The notes under the pieces were generated by a model. That model had not been told where the DNA came from, made no database searches, and saw only the letters and a program-made list of their open reading frames with translations. A stretch of DNA of 64,000 nt, from the NCBI GenBank assembly GCA_030447275.1, contig JAUJPF010000006.1, positions 1-64,000 on the forward strand. Direction: 5' to 3'. Within the stretch, counting starts at the first letter, position 1. Every line of letters starts with the position of its first letter. This DNA is from Solirubrobacteraceae bacterium (GTDB lineage Bacteria; Actinomycetota; Thermoleophilia; Solirubrobacterales; Solirubrobacteraceae). Positions 17,244 to 26,427 of this stretch are shown piece after piece. The position numbers and the translations under genes are program-made.

Positions 17244-18938
17244 CTACGACGGCTTGACCGCGCCGCGCGGGCACGACAGCTTCGTCTTGGCGCTGCGCGT
17301 GTGGAACACGGTCCAGCACGACGCGGTGCGCGGGATGCCCGGGCGGCCGAGGTAGACCGCGCGCACCCGCCAGCTGCCCGGGCGGCGCAGCCGCTGCGTG
17401 ACGCGGAACGGCCGCCTGGCGAGCACGGTCTTCCCGTGGTAGCGCTTCCAGCGCCCGCCCCGCTTGAGCTGCCACTCGACCCGGACGGCGCCCGAGGTGA
17501 TGCCGGGAAGCGAGCCGCCGGCGAACGTGCGCTTCAGGCCGCGGCCCATCAGCTTCAGACGCGGGAACTTGACGAACCCGACGGCGCCGTCGCCGTCGCC
17601 GTCCCCGCCCTGGTACGCCTCGCCCCTGGCGAACGGGATCACGATCTCGGGGCCGGGGTTGTCCTTGTCGTCCGTCGCCCAGACGATCAGCTTGTGCTGC
17701 CCGTTGGCGAGGTCACGCGCGCCGCCCCACTCGCGCTCGCGCAGGGCGCCGTCTCCGGGCAGCGAGATCGGGCCGTCGCGGAACAGCGGGCCGGCGCCCG
17801 GCCCCTCGATGCGGAACCAGATGCGGTTGAGGTCGCCGGCGTCGGAGGAGGCGCGCATCGTGAGGTTCGAGCCCGGCGCCAGGACGAACCCGGGCGTGGG
17901 CGCATGGACCTTCACCGTCGGGCCGTCGAAGTCGCCGCAGGGCGCGTTCGCGCCACCTGCGCCGGCGCGCCACGTCCCGAAGGCGTCGAACGCCGGGCGC
18001 TTGGTGTTGTCCGCGCGTCGCAGCCCGTAGGAGCTGAGCATCGAGCCGTCGCGGCTGAGATCGCGGTTGTTGAACCACATCGCGACCTCGACGAACGGAT
18101 CGCGCTCGACGCAGTTCAGCGCCTGGGTGAGGTACTGCGCCTGGAGCGCCTCGCTCACGCCGGCCGGCTTGTCCGCGTGAGCGCAGCGATTCTCCGTCGC
18201 CGACCAGCCGAACTCGGTCATCCAGATCGACTTGTCGCCGTCGCCGTTGGCCTGCATGACCTTGTGGACCTCGCGGTAGGCGAGGAACGTGTACTGACCG
18301 AGGCGCCCGTCCGGCTCGCGGTAGAAGTAGCTCGGGGCGCGGTCGAGGCAGGCCGTGTCCGTGTGGACGGCCATCGCGTCGAAGTGGCCCTTGGCGCCGG
18401 CGGCGTACGCCTCGCTCACGAACCTGTAGTTGTTGCCGGTCGTCGGGGCGAACAGGACCTTCGCCGCCGGATCCGACTGCTTGATCGCGGCGTAGGACGG
18501 CTTCAGGAGCGCGACGTAGGCCGCGGCGTCCGGCCCGCCGGGCCAGAACAGGCTCTCGTCGGCCTCGTTCCAGACCTCGTACGCGTCGACCTGGCCCTTG
18601 TACCGGGCGGCCAGGTCGCCGACGAACGCGGAGTAGGCGCGCGGCTCCGCGCGCGTTCCCGCGAGTCCCGTGACCACGAACAGGGTCTTGACGCCGCGCT
18701 GCTCCTCCGCGGCGACGATCTCGTCGTAGCCGCCGTCGGTGGCGGTCTGGCCGTTCCACACGACGAAGTGCCGGGCCCACCTGGCGTTCAGCGTCTTCAG
18801 GTCGTCCCAGTTCTGCGGGTCCTTGGCGGCAGGACCGGCCCCGCCGTTGATGTTGAGGCCGATCTCCGCGCCGTGAGCGGGCGCGGCGGCGAGGAGGGCG
18901 GCGACGGCCGCGAGGAGGGGGAGCAGTCGGGAACGCAC
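17244..18938 (-). CDS. Secreted clan GH-A glycoside-hydrolase-like protein, paralogue 2
   Basis: 564 residues from GTG 18938, chosen because its N-terminus (VRSRLLP) aligns with that of the neighbouring paralogue; an ATG at 18956 would add six residues. Signal peptide, then the same barrel with YEVWNEADESLFW (acid/base Glu) and IWMTEFGWS (nucleophile), FDAMAVHTDTAC and VAMWFNNRDL. The middle region differs most from paralogue 1 and includes an Asp/Gly-rich loop (GGDGDGDGAVG) that may bind calcium. The C-terminal domain (VRVEWQLKRGGRW, GSWRVRAVYLG) is shared. Both active-site glutamates are retained, so both copies are probably functional. Confidence 0.82.
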   Translation of the reverse strand: MRSRLLPLLAAVAALLAAAPAHGAEIGLNINGGAGPAAKDPQNWDDLKTLNARWARHFVVWNGQTATDGGYDEIVAAEEQRGVKTLFVVTGLAGTRAEPRAYSAFVGDLAARYKGQVDAYEVWNEADESLFWPGGPDAAAYVALLKPSYAAIKQSDPAAKVLFAPTTGNNYRFVSEAYAAGAKGHFDAMAVHTDTACLDRAPSYFYREPDGRLGQYTFLAYREVHKVMQANGDGDKSIWMTEFGWSATENRCAHADKPAGVSEALQAQYLTQALNCVERDPFVEVAMWFNNRDLSRDGSMLSSYGLRRADNTKRPAFDAFGTWRAGAGGANAPCGDFDGPTVKVHAPTPGFVLAPGSNLTMRASSDAGDLNRIWFRIEGPGAGPLFRDGPISLPGDGALREREWGGARDLANGQHKLIVWATDDKDNPGPEIVIPFARGEAYQGGDGDGDGAVGFVKFPRLKLMGRGLKRTFAGGSLPGITSGAVRVEWQLKRGGRWKRYHGKTVLARRPFRVTQRLRRPGSWRVRAVYLGRPGIPRTASCWTVFHTRSAKTKLSCPRGAVKPS

Positions 18939-19053
18939 GAGGTGAACATCGACCATCCGACCACACGGCTTGAGCCGAAATCAAGTGCTTTGTCCGCAAA
19001 CGGGCGCGAAGGCGAGCGGGTGGGCGCCACGGCGCTCCGTCACCGCAAGAAGC

Positions 19054-19059
19054 TATGGT
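19054..19059 (+). promoter_or_regulatory. Candidate -10 element for the riboswitch transcript
   Basis: TATGGT about 20 bases ahead of the conserved riboswitch core. The preceding 100 bases (18957-19053), between the divergent GH gene and this element, hold no gene; they are less GC-rich than the coding DNA. Confidence 0.35.
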
Positions 19060-19077
19060 GTGCCGCGTTGTTATGAC

Positions 19078-19229
19078 CAGCCGAGTCTCCGGCGAGCAAG
19101 CCGGAGAGCGGGGGATCCACTGGTCGTCGTCCCCCTTGCAGGGCGATGGCGGCCTGGGGCGAATCGTCACCTGAGCGTGACGTAGCGCTGCTCTTTCTGC
19201 GCGAGCCCGACAGCTAACCCCGTAGGCGC
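19078..19229 (+). promoter_or_regulatory. Cyclic di-AMP (ydaO/yuaA) riboswitch
   Basis: The conserved elements of the ydaO family occur in order: 5' strand GCCGAGTCTCC, a hairpin CTCCGGCGAGCAAGCCGGAG, the core GCGGGGGATCCAC, the second core CTGGGGCGAAT, a variable stem, and the diagnostic 3' end GAGCCCGACAGCTAACCC followed by CGTAGGCG. It lies directly upstream of an NlpC/P60-like cell-wall hydrolase gene. In Actinobacteria this riboswitch class controls cell-wall hydrolases and turns expression off when c-di-AMP binds. A matching copy lies at 59119-59285 upstream of rlpA. Confidence 0.9.
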
Positions 19230-19254
19230 CCACGAAAGAGAGGTCGTCGAAGCA

Positions 19255-20064
19255 GTGCTGTCGCCGTTCGGTTTCCGTCGTGCCATACCCCTGATCGCCG
19301 CGCTGGCCCTCGCCGCGCTGGCCGCCCTCGCCGTCTTCTCCGTGCAGGCCGCGGAGGCGAAGCTCGGCGACCGCGCCCTGCGCGTGGGCGACCGCGGCAA
19401 GGACGTCCGCGCCCTTCAGCTCCTCCTCGGCCGTGCCGGCTTCCCCGGCGCGACGAACGGGGTGTTCGGCCGCCGCACGCGGCTGAAGGTGCGCACGGTG
19501 GAGCGCGAGCTGGGGCTGCGCGTCGACGGCGTCGTCACGAAGCGCGACGTCAAGCGCATCGAGCGGGCGCTCCGGCCCTCCGACGGCAGCGGCGGCTTCA
19601 GCGTCGACGCGAAGCCGAAGAAGCACGCGGCGGCAGTGCGCAGCGAGGCGCCCGGGAGCAAGGCGGTGCTGACCCCCGACGGCCTCGCCATCGCGCCGGC
19701 CGACGCGCCCCAGGCGGTCAAGGACGTCATCGAGGCGGGCAACCGGATCGCGACCAAGCCGTACCGGTACGGCGGTGGGCATGGGAAGTGGGAGGACAGC
19801 GCGTACGACTGCTCGGGCTCGGTGTCCTACGCGCTGCACGGCGGCGACCTGCTCGACAGCCCGATGCCCTCCGGCTCGTTCATGCGCTGGGGACAGGCCG
19901 GTCGCGGGGAGTGGATCACCGTCTATTCCCACGGCGGGCACATGTACATGGTGGTGGCCGGGCTGCGGTTCGACACGAGCGGGCGCGCGCAGACGGGGTC
20001 GCGCTGGCAGAAGGCCATGCGCTCGACGTCGGGGTACAGCGTGCGCCACCCGAAGGGCCTGTAG
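19255..20064 (+). CDS. Secreted peptidoglycan-binding NlpC/P60-like hydrolase
   Basis: 269 residues. Signal/anchor segment about 10-33, a peptidoglycan-binding type 1 domain (about 38-105: LRVGDRGKDVRALQLLLGRAG, NGVFGRRT, LGLRVDGVVT), a basic linker, and a C-terminal NlpC/P60-like domain. The nucleophile is Cys186 in YDCSGSVSYAL and the base is His229 in SHGGHMYMVV. It should cleave peptide cross-links in peptidoglycan outside the cell. GTG start at 19255, with AGAGAGG about 11 bases upstream, follows the c-di-AMP riboswitch by 25 bases, so its level should follow c-di-AMP, osmotic and wall status. Confidence 0.9.
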   Translation: MLSPFGFRRAIPLIAALALAALAALAVFSVQAAEAKLGDRALRVGDRGKDVRALQLLLGRAGFPGATNGVFGRRTRLKVRTVERELGLRVDGVVTKRDVKRIERALRPSDGSGGFSVDAKPKKHAAAVRSEAPGSKAVLTPDGLAIAPADAPQAVKDVIEAGNRIATKPYRYGGGHGKWEDSAYDCSGSVSYALHGGDLLDSPMPSGSFMRWGQAGRGEWITVYSHGGHMYMVVAGLRFDTSGRAQTGSRWQKAMRSTSGYSVRHPKGL

Positions 20065-20075
20065 CCCCCCGACCG

Positions 20076-20092
20076 GGAAAGGGCGCCTTTCC
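20076..20092 (+). terminator. Perfect hairpin between the NlpC-like and LOG genes
   Basis: GGAAAGG-GCG-CCTTTCC forms a 7-bp stem with a 3-base loop that ends at the base before the LOG GTG start. There is no T-run. It may be a weak terminator for the riboswitch-controlled gene or a structure that hides the LOG start. Confidence 0.4.
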
Positions 20093-20797
20093 GTGGCCGA
20101 GTGGCGCCATCCGCAGGATCCCGACGAGGAGCTCTTCGCAGCCGAGCTTCCGACCGTCGCGTCGGAGATCACCGACGAGCAGCGCGTCGAGCGGATGCGC
20201 GACGAGCTGGCGACGGGCTTCGAGCGGATGCGCGGCGTCGAGCGGGCGGTCGCGGTGTTCGGCTCCTCGCGCACGCGCGAGGGGCACCCGACGTACGACC
20301 TGTCGCGGAGCGTCGGCCGCGCCCTCGGCGCTGCCGGGTTCACGGTGATCACCGGCGGCGGCCCGGGGGCGATGGAGGCGGCCAACCGCGGCGCGCGCGA
20401 CGCCGGCGCCCGCTCGGTCGGGCTGACGATCGACCTCCCGAAGGCGGAGCCGCCGAACCCGTACATCGACCTGCGGCTCGACTTCCACTACTTCTTCGCG
20501 CGCAAGGTCATGTTCGTGCGCTACTCGGGCGCGTTCGTGGTGCTGCCCGGCGGCTTCGGGACGCTCGACGAGCTGTTCGAGGCGCTCACGCTGATCCAGA
20601 CCGGGAAGATCCGCTTCTTCCCGGTCGTCCTCGTCGGGTCGGAGTTCTGGTGCGACCTCGTCGACTGGCTGCGCGACCGCCTGCTCGCCGAGGGCACGAT
20701 CTCGCAGTCCGACGTCGACCTCGTCCAGGTGACCGACTCGCCGGACGACGTCGTCGCGATCTGCCGCGCCGCCGCCGACCGGCAGTGGGCCGCCTGA
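20093..20797 (+). CDS. LOG-family protein (cytokinin riboside 5'-monophosphate phosphoribohydrolase-like)
   Basis: 234 residues, Rossmann-like. The family signature is complete: VAVFGSSRTREG, ITGGGPGAMEAANRGA, and the catalytic PGGFGTLDELFEALTLIQ motif. An N-terminal extension of about 45 residues is acidic and helical, as in the longer type of actinobacterial members. The family removes ribose 5-phosphate from modified or normal AMP; in bacteria the physiological substrate is usually unknown. GTG 20093 is preceded by a hairpin rather than a ribosome-binding site. The TGA stop lies one base from the stop of the convergent acidic protein gene. Confidence 0.88.
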   Translation: MAEWRHPQDPDEELFAAELPTVASEITDEQRVERMRDELATGFERMRGVERAVAVFGSSRTREGHPTYDLSRSVGRALGAAGFTVITGGGPGAMEAANRGARDAGARSVGLTIDLPKAEPPNPYIDLRLDFHYFFARKVMFVRYSGAFVVLPGGFGTLDELFEALTLIQTGKIRFFPVVLVGSEFWCDLVDWLRDRLLAEGTISQSDVDLVQVTDSPDDVVAICRAAADRQWAA

Positions 20798-20798
20798 G

Positions 20799-21200
20799 CT
20801 AGTCGTCCTTGCCGTCGTCGTCGTCGCCGTCCTTGCCGGGCACGTCGGTCGCGACGTCGGCGGGCTCGTCGGCCTTGTAGTCCTCGGGGTTGTCGACCTT
20901 CTCGCCCTCGATCGTCACCGACCCGTCCTCGTGGCGCTCGAGGCTCGACGGGCCGAGCTTCTTCTCGACGCCCTCGTCGTAGCCGTGGTCGCCCTCGCCG
21001 CCGCCGTAGGTGATGTACTTGGCCTCGTCGTCGGGCCAGTCCTTCAGGTCCTTCGGCGGCTCGTCCTGCTCCTCGAGCTTCGCGACCTTCTCCCGCGCGC
21101 TGTCCCACGCCTCGGCCTTCTCCTTCGCGCGCGACGCGGCGTCGTGCTCGCCCCCGCCGTCGCCCCCGTCCTGCTGCTCCGTCCGCTCCTCGTCAGCCAT
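20799..21200 (-). CDS. Highly acidic hypothetical protein
   Basis: 133 residues, strongly charged and poor in hydrophobics, probably intrinsically disordered. The first half is helical and Lys/Glu-rich (KEKAEAWDSAREKVAKLEEQ), the middle holds WPDDEAKYITYGGGEGDHGYDEGV, and the tail is an Asp/Lys run. I do not recognise a family with a known function. ATG at 21200. It stands alone between the LOG and rhodanese genes; the 60 bases upstream of its start contain nothing I can identify. Confidence 0.65.
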   Translation of the reverse strand: MADEERTEQQDGGDGGGEHDAASRAKEKAEAWDSAREKVAKLEEQDEPPKDLKDWPDDEAKYITYGGGEGDHGYDEGVEKKLGPSSLERHEDGSVTIEGEKVDNPEDYKADEPADVATDVPGKDGDDDDGKDD

Positions 21201-21260
21201 CTGAGCCTCCCCTCGATCGCGTCGAGGACGCTGGTACCCGGAGGGTTCGGCTCTTGACCG

Positions 21261-21614
21261 TCAGTGGTCGGCGACCTCGCCGCCGCCGGCGATCGGCAGC
21301 CCGCGGTCGTGCCAGAGCTGGAGCCCTCCCTGCATCGACCACGCGTCGTAGCCCGCGCGGCGGAAGGCCTGCGCCGCCAGCGCCGAGCGCGCGCCGAGGC
21401 GGCACTGGAAGACGAGCGGCCGGTCGCGCGGGAGCGACTCTGCCTGCGACGCCAGCCGCTCGAGCTCGACGTGCCGGCTGCCGTCGATGTGGCCGGCGTC
21501 GCGTTCGTACGGCTCGCGCACGTCGACGACGAGGACCGCGCCCTCGCGCAGCAGCTCGGCGGTGCGCTCCGGCGTGATCTCGATGCTCGGGTCCACGAGG
21601 GGGTGGCCGCTCAC
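21261..21614 (-). CDS. Rhodanese-domain protein
   Basis: 117 residues, one rhodanese domain. Recognised by ITPERTAELL, VLVVDVREPYERDAGHIDGSRHVEL and the active-site loop FQCRLGARSA with the catalytic cysteine, then YDAWSMQGGLQLW. Single-domain rhodaneses move sulfane sulfur or act in thiol signalling. The loop CRLGARS differs from thiosulfate sulfurtransferases, so the donor is unknown. GTG 21614 overlaps the stop of the ceramidase-like gene (GTGA), so it is the second gene of a two-gene unit, an odd pairing of a secreted lipid hydrolase with a cytoplasmic sulfur carrier. Confidence 0.88.
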   Translation of the reverse strand: MSGHPLVDPSIEITPERTAELLREGAVLVVDVREPYERDAGHIDGSRHVELERLASQAESLPRDRPLVFQCRLGARSALAAQAFRRAGYDAWSMQGGLQLWHDRGLPIAGGGEVADH

Positions 21615-23773
21615 GGCAGGCCGAGCTCCCGGCCGGACGTGTTGCCGTACGCGTCGTGCGCGGCGCCCGCGGCGATCCGCTGCGCGCCCGCCGGGATCGC
21701 CAGGGCGTCGAACGCCGAGCGGCGCACGGAGCGCCCGCCGGCGGCGAACGTGGCGGCGAGGCGGCGCGCGGCGCGGGGGCGGAACGTCAGCTCGCCCGGC
21801 GGGTACAGCAGCCGTACGCGCCCGTCCTCGACGACCGGCTGAAGCGATGTCGCGGGCACGACCGCGAACTCGTCGCTGACGATCTCGTAGCGGTTGGCGG
21901 TGATGCGGAACCGGTAGGTCCCGCGCGGCGCGTCGAGCGGGATCTCCCACTCGGCGCGGTACGCCCCGCCGTCGTCCACGCGCCACAGGATCTGGAGGCC
22001 GAGGTCGTCGGTCAGCCGGCGCCAGTGGCGGCGGACCCTGCGCTCGACGCTGACGAACGCGCGGTCGAGCGGGCGGTCGAGGCCGCGAGGGCCGCCGCGC
22101 CACGCGAACGCCGCGCGGTCGAGCCGCGCCACCTGGCCGGCCGGCTGCTCGATCTCGCTGCCGTCCCGGCCGCCCGGGTCGAAGGGCGGCGCGTCGGCGG
22201 GGACGCCGTTGCGCGGGTCGGCGTCGTACGGCGCGGGCGAGGGGCGGCCGTCGACGAGGCGCTTCGTCAGGTCGGCCAGCTCGACCTTGAGGAGGTTCCC
22301 CGCGAGGCGGCCATAGAGCTGCGAGCCGCCCTCGTAGTGCTGGCGGTCGTACTCCTCCGGCGTGACGAAGTACTGGAGGAACTCGTTGGCCAGGCCGGAC
22401 AGGACCGTCTGCCTGACGCCGGAGCCGGCGGCCGCCTGGAGCATCGCCTCGCGGACGCGCTCGCCCATGCCGACCGTCATCTCGCCGGGGATGCTGCCGA
22501 TGAGGCGGTCCCCGACGCGGACGGCGAGCAGCGGGACCGCCTTGGGGATGCTCCCCTCGCCCAGCCGCACGACCTGCACCTTGTGGCCCTGGTGGGGGTC
22601 GGCGATCGGCGCGCGGCGGTCCTCGAACGGGACGCCGGTCTGGTCGTGGAGCGGCCCGCGGCCCTCCTCGGAGCCCGTGAAGAGCGGCAGCCCGACGACC
22701 GCCTCGTCGTCGACCTCGCCGCCCTCGGTCTGCTGGCCGCAGAAGCAGATCCGCGTCCAGCGGCTCTCGAGCGCGGGCTCGGCGGTCATCGCCCTGCCCG
22801 CCTCGCGCCAGGCGCCGAGCATCGCGTCGGCCTCCCTGCGCCCGACCTCGTCGGCCCACGCCGGGCCGCGGCGGTCGAGCCCCGACGACATGTCGCCCTC
22901 GTCGGTGTTGCCGTACGCGTTCACGACCTCCTGCCCGCGCGGGACGCGCCCGGCCTTGCGGATCGCGTCCTCGACGACGCGCGTCGCGCTGCCGTGGTGG
23001 TCGGCGTTGTAGACGGTGAACGTGTGCGGGTTGATCGTGCCGTGGTTGGCGAACGTCGTCCAGACGCCGATCGGGATGCTCCGCCTGCCGCGCACCTTGT
23101 CGACGCGCAGGACGTGCACGTCGGGGTCGATCGTGTGCAGCGCGCCGAGCGGGTCCTCTTCTGCCGTGCCCTCGGCGAGCCCCTTGACGATGCCGTGGTT
23201 GTGCAGGTGCGCCTCGAGCGAGCGGTTGCGCGTGACGTCGGTCAGGCGGGCTGACGACCACCCTGCGCGCGCGGGCTCGCGGTCGTCGTCGGCGCGGCGG
23301 ATCGCCTCGGTGAGCTGGCGGACCATGAACGCGTAGAGCTGCGGGTCGCGCTCGCCGGCGACGTTCTGGTCCGTCGGCGTGGTCATCGTCATGAACACGG
23401 TGTTGTAGGTGCTGAAGTTGAAGTAGCCGGTCGGCCCGGCGTGCGTGTGGCTGGCCGAGACGAGGATGTTGCCCTCGTCGAAGCCGCGGTCCTTCAGGCG
23501 CTCGGCCGCCTCGGTGACCATGCCGCCGGCGATCGAGCCGAGGTCGGCGGCGACGAGCGCGACCTTGCGGCCGTCGCGCTCGAGCACGAGGGCGCGGGCG
23601 AACAGCCGCGTGTGCTGGCCGTTGAGGACCATGTCGGAGCGGACGTAGCCCATGCCGTAGTAGCCGGTGGGCGGCGTGACGTCGGCGCGGCCCGCGCCGG
23701 CGGTCAGCGTTCCCGCGCTCGCGGGGGCCGCGGCGAGGAGGACGGCGAGCAGCGCGAGGAGGACGGCGCGCAC
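21611..23773 (-). CDS. Secreted neutral/alkaline ceramidase-like protein
   Basis: 720 residues. Signal peptide MRAVLLALLAVLLAAAPASAG, then the neutral ceramidase N-terminal domain: GAGRADVTPP, GMGYVRSDM, ARALVLERDG, VSASHTHAGPTGY (zinc-binding His), then NRSLEAHLHN, FANHGTINPHTF, ADHHGSATRVVED and NAYGNTDEGDMSSG. GSIPGEMTVGMGERVRE also matches. The C-terminal beta domain is present. The enzyme class hydrolyses ceramide to sphingosine and fatty acid; bacterial forms may use host or environmental sphingolipids. Start: GTG 23773 is seven bases after TAACGT; the GTG at 23782 overlaps that promoter. The stop overlaps the rhodanese gene. Confidence 0.87.
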   Translation of the reverse strand: MRAVLLALLAVLLAAAPASAGTLTAGAGRADVTPPTGYYGMGYVRSDMVLNGQHTRLFARALVLERDGRKVALVAADLGSIAGGMVTEAAERLKDRGFDEGNILVSASHTHAGPTGYFNFSTYNTVFMTMTTPTDQNVAGERDPQLYAFMVRQLTEAIRRADDDREPARAGWSSARLTDVTRNRSLEAHLHNHGIVKGLAEGTAEEDPLGALHTIDPDVHVLRVDKVRGRRSIPIGVWTTFANHGTINPHTFTVYNADHHGSATRVVEDAIRKAGRVPRGQEVVNAYGNTDEGDMSSGLDRRGPAWADEVGRREADAMLGAWREAGRAMTAEPALESRWTRICFCGQQTEGGEVDDEAVVGLPLFTGSEEGRGPLHDQTGVPFEDRRAPIADPHQGHKVQVVRLGEGSIPKAVPLLAVRVGDRLIGSIPGEMTVGMGERVREAMLQAAAGSGVRQTVLSGLANEFLQYFVTPEEYDRQHYEGGSQLYGRLAGNLLKVELADLTKRLVDGRPSPAPYDADPRNGVPADAPPFDPGGRDGSEIEQPAGQVARLDRAAFAWRGGPRGLDRPLDRAFVSVERRVRRHWRRLTDDLGLQILWRVDDGGAYRAEWEIPLDAPRGTYRFRITANRYEIVSDEFAVVPATSLQPVVEDGRVRLLYPPGELTFRPRAARRLAATFAAGGRSVRRSAFDALAIPAGAQRIAAGAAHDAYGNTSGRELGLP

Positions 23774-23786
23774 GCCCGGCACGTTA
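23774..23786 (-). promoter_or_regulatory. Leaderless promoter of the ceramidase-like gene
   Basis: Minus-strand TAACGT (23786 to 23781), seven bases, then GTG 23773. This fixes the start codon. Confidence 0.5.
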
Positions 23787-23815
23787 GTGCGCGAGGCGTG
23801 CGCGCGCGCCTGATG

Positions 23816-26427
23816 TCATCCGCGCGCCCCCGGCGGCGCCTCGCGCAGGTCCGGGAGCGGCTGCGGGCGGATCCGCTGCCACGCGAACGCTCCGCCCAGG
23901 AGCAGCAGCCCGAGCGCGAGGAAGGACGCGACCCGCGCGAGCGCGGTGAGCGTCGCGAGGTCGTACAGGAACACCTTCGCCAACGCGACGAAGACGAGCG
24001 TCAGCGCCCCGGTCCTCAGCGCGGGGAGGTCGCGGACGAGGCCGGCGATCAGCGCCGCGACGCCTGCGCCCGCCCACAGCGCCGACAGCAGCATCTGCGC
24101 ACGCTCGCCCGCGCCCGCCGCCGTGACGAGGGCGACCGAGGCGAGGTGCAGCGCGACGATCGCCACGACGGCCGCCGCGGGCGCGCGGGCCGCTGGCGGC
24201 GCCGCGAGGGCGAGCCGCCACGCCGCGAGCGTGCAGGCGCTGAGCGCGAGCGCCGCCGCGGGCAGGTCGGCGGCGCCGTCGACGAGCGCCTGCGGCGGAG
24301 CCTCGATCGCGAGCGCATGCCCGAGGGCGACCGCGAGCAGGGCGGCGGCGCCGGCCGGGCAGCGGGCACGGCGTCGCGCCCGCGCCGCGCGAGCTCGGCG
24401 AGGGACGCGGAGCCCGCGGCGAGCACCACGACCAGCAGGGCACCGTCGAGGGTGACCGCCGCCAGCCACACGAGCGCCGCGACGGCGGCGGCGTGGAGGA
24501 CGACGCGCCAGGACCGGTCGCCGTCGCCGACCGCGCCGTCGCGCGCGGCCTCGCCGGCGAACGCCGCGGCGGCGGCGACGGCCAGCAGCGCCACGACCGT
24601 CGCGCCGACGTCCGCGACCCCGTCGACGATCGCCCGCGCGGGCGCGACGAGGACGGCCGCGCCGACCGCCGCGAGCGCGAGCTGCACAGGTACGGCCGCC
24701 GCCGCGACCCACTCCGCGCCGAGGCGGTCGCGGATGCCCGGGGAGGCGTCGGCGGCGGCCGCGGCCTCGGCGCGCCGCTGCGCACCGCGCGCGAGCACGG
24801 TGAGGGCGGCGGCCTCCGCCGCCCAGGCCACGACGAGCGCCGCGCCGTCGAGCGCCACCGCGGCGAGGTACGCGAGCGCCGCGAGGCCGAGGGCGTGCAG
24901 GAGGTCGCGCCACTCCGGCCGGCGGTCGAGCACCGCGCCCGACGCGAAGCACGCAGCGGCCAGCGCCCGACGGCGGTCGCCGCGACGGCCGGCCCCTCGC
25001 CGACGGCGATCGCCTCGGGCGGCGCCTCGACGACGAGCACGTGCAGCAGCGCGAGCGCGAGGTGGACGCCGAGCCCGGCGCCGGCCGGCGATGTCGTCGA
25101 GCCCTCCGCGCCGGACGCCGCGCGCGATCGCCGCGAACCCGACGACGGCGCCGGTCCACACGAGCGCGAGCGCGACGCCGTCGAGCGCGCGCGATGGCGA
25201 CGTCAGCCACGATCGCGCCGACCGCGAGGGTCGCGATGGCGAGCGTCCGCGAGGCGCGCGGGGAGCGCAGCACGGCGAGCCCGCCCAGCACGTGGGCCGC
25301 CGCCACGATCGCCAGCCACGCGTCGGCCGCGCGCTCCGAGGCGTCCTGCGCCATGAGCTCCCACCCGACCGCGGACGCGACGAATGCGTTGAGCGCGAGC
25401 AGGAGCAGCGCCGCCGGGCGCGCGGTGCGCGTGCGCGCCCGCAGGTCGTGCCCGGCCGCCGCGGCCGCGAACAGCGCCCCGAACGCCGCGAGGACGCCGA
25501 GCGTCCCCGCCGCGGTGGCGGGCCGGTCGAGCAGCCCCGCGATCCACTGCGGCGTCACGACCGCGAACGCCGCGAGCCCGAGCCAGTCCCAGCCCTGGTG
25601 CACGCAGATCGCGACCGCCGCGGCCGCGGCGACGAGCAGCAGCACCGCGGTGCCGCCTCCGCCGGGCGCGCCGACCAGCAGCGGCGCGGCAAGCCCCCGA
25701 GGACGCCGAGCACCGCCATCCCCCGCGACCGCCAGCGCAGCGCGAGGGCGGTCGCGGCGGCACCGGTCGCCAGCGCGAGCGCGAGCGCCGCCTCGACCGG
25801 CAGCACCTCGTACACGCGCGCGGCGACGACCGAGGTCGCGAACAGCCCGGCGATGCCCGCGGCTGCGGCGGCCATCGCGGCGTCGGTGCGCGCCGGCCGC
25901 TCCTGGAGCCACGCACCGGTCGCGGCGAGAGGCGAGCGACCCGGCGCCGGCCATCAGCACGCGCATGCCCTCGCCGATCCAGCCGCGCGAGACGGCGACC
26001 GCCAGGAGCAGCACCAGCCCGACGAACACGGCGGCGCCGCCGGCCCAGGCGAGCACGCGGCCGGCGACGAGGTCCTCGAGTCGCGCGCGGGGCGCGGGGG
26101 AGGCGGCGGCCGTCGCCGGAGTGGCCGGCGCAGCGCAGGCGCGCGGGCCGGAAGCGGCCGGGACGCGCGGTGCGGGCGGCGTCGGCGGTGCCGCTGCGGC
26201 AGCCACGCCGCGCGGGCCGCCGCGGCCGGCGGCGGCGCCGGACGCGCCATGTCGTCGCGCGCCGGCCGCGCCCGATCGACCGCGAGCCGCTCCGGCGCCG
26301 TCCCCTCCAGCGCGGCCTCGAGCCGCTCGACCCGCGCGCTCAGTCGCTCCGTCCGCCGCTCCAGCAGCGCGATCCGCCCGTCGCTCGCCATCCCGTCCTC
26401 CACATCGTCCCCATCGTTGCCGACCAT
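23816..26427 (-). pseudogene. DUF2339 polytopic membrane protein, multiply frameshifted
   Basis: The order of segments is that of one DUF2339 protein of about 865 residues: an N-terminal coiled coil (RIALLERRTERLSARVERLE), a Pro/Ala linker, LEDLVAGRVLAWAGGAAVFVG, SRGWIGEGM, AAAAAGIAGLFATSVVAARVYEVLP, LRWRSRGMAVLG, APLLVGAPGGGGTAVLLL, WDWLGLAAF and many Ala/Leu-rich transmembrane helices to the end. The segments fall in three different frames, with switches near 26208, 25935, 25697, 25205, 25095, 24965 and 24365. I see no in-frame stop within any segment and the residues remain family-like. Either the assembly carries small indels here or the gene decayed very recently. The ATG (26427) lies inside an operator-like palindrome. 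Confidence 0.8.

Noticed and set aside
14109-19076. A 1655-residue open frame on the plus strand and other very long frames such as 31382-35392 (minus)
   Set aside because: They are antisense or off-frame shadows produced by very high GC content; composition is Arg/Ala/Pro-rich and no domains are seen. Well-supported genes lie on the other strand or frame.
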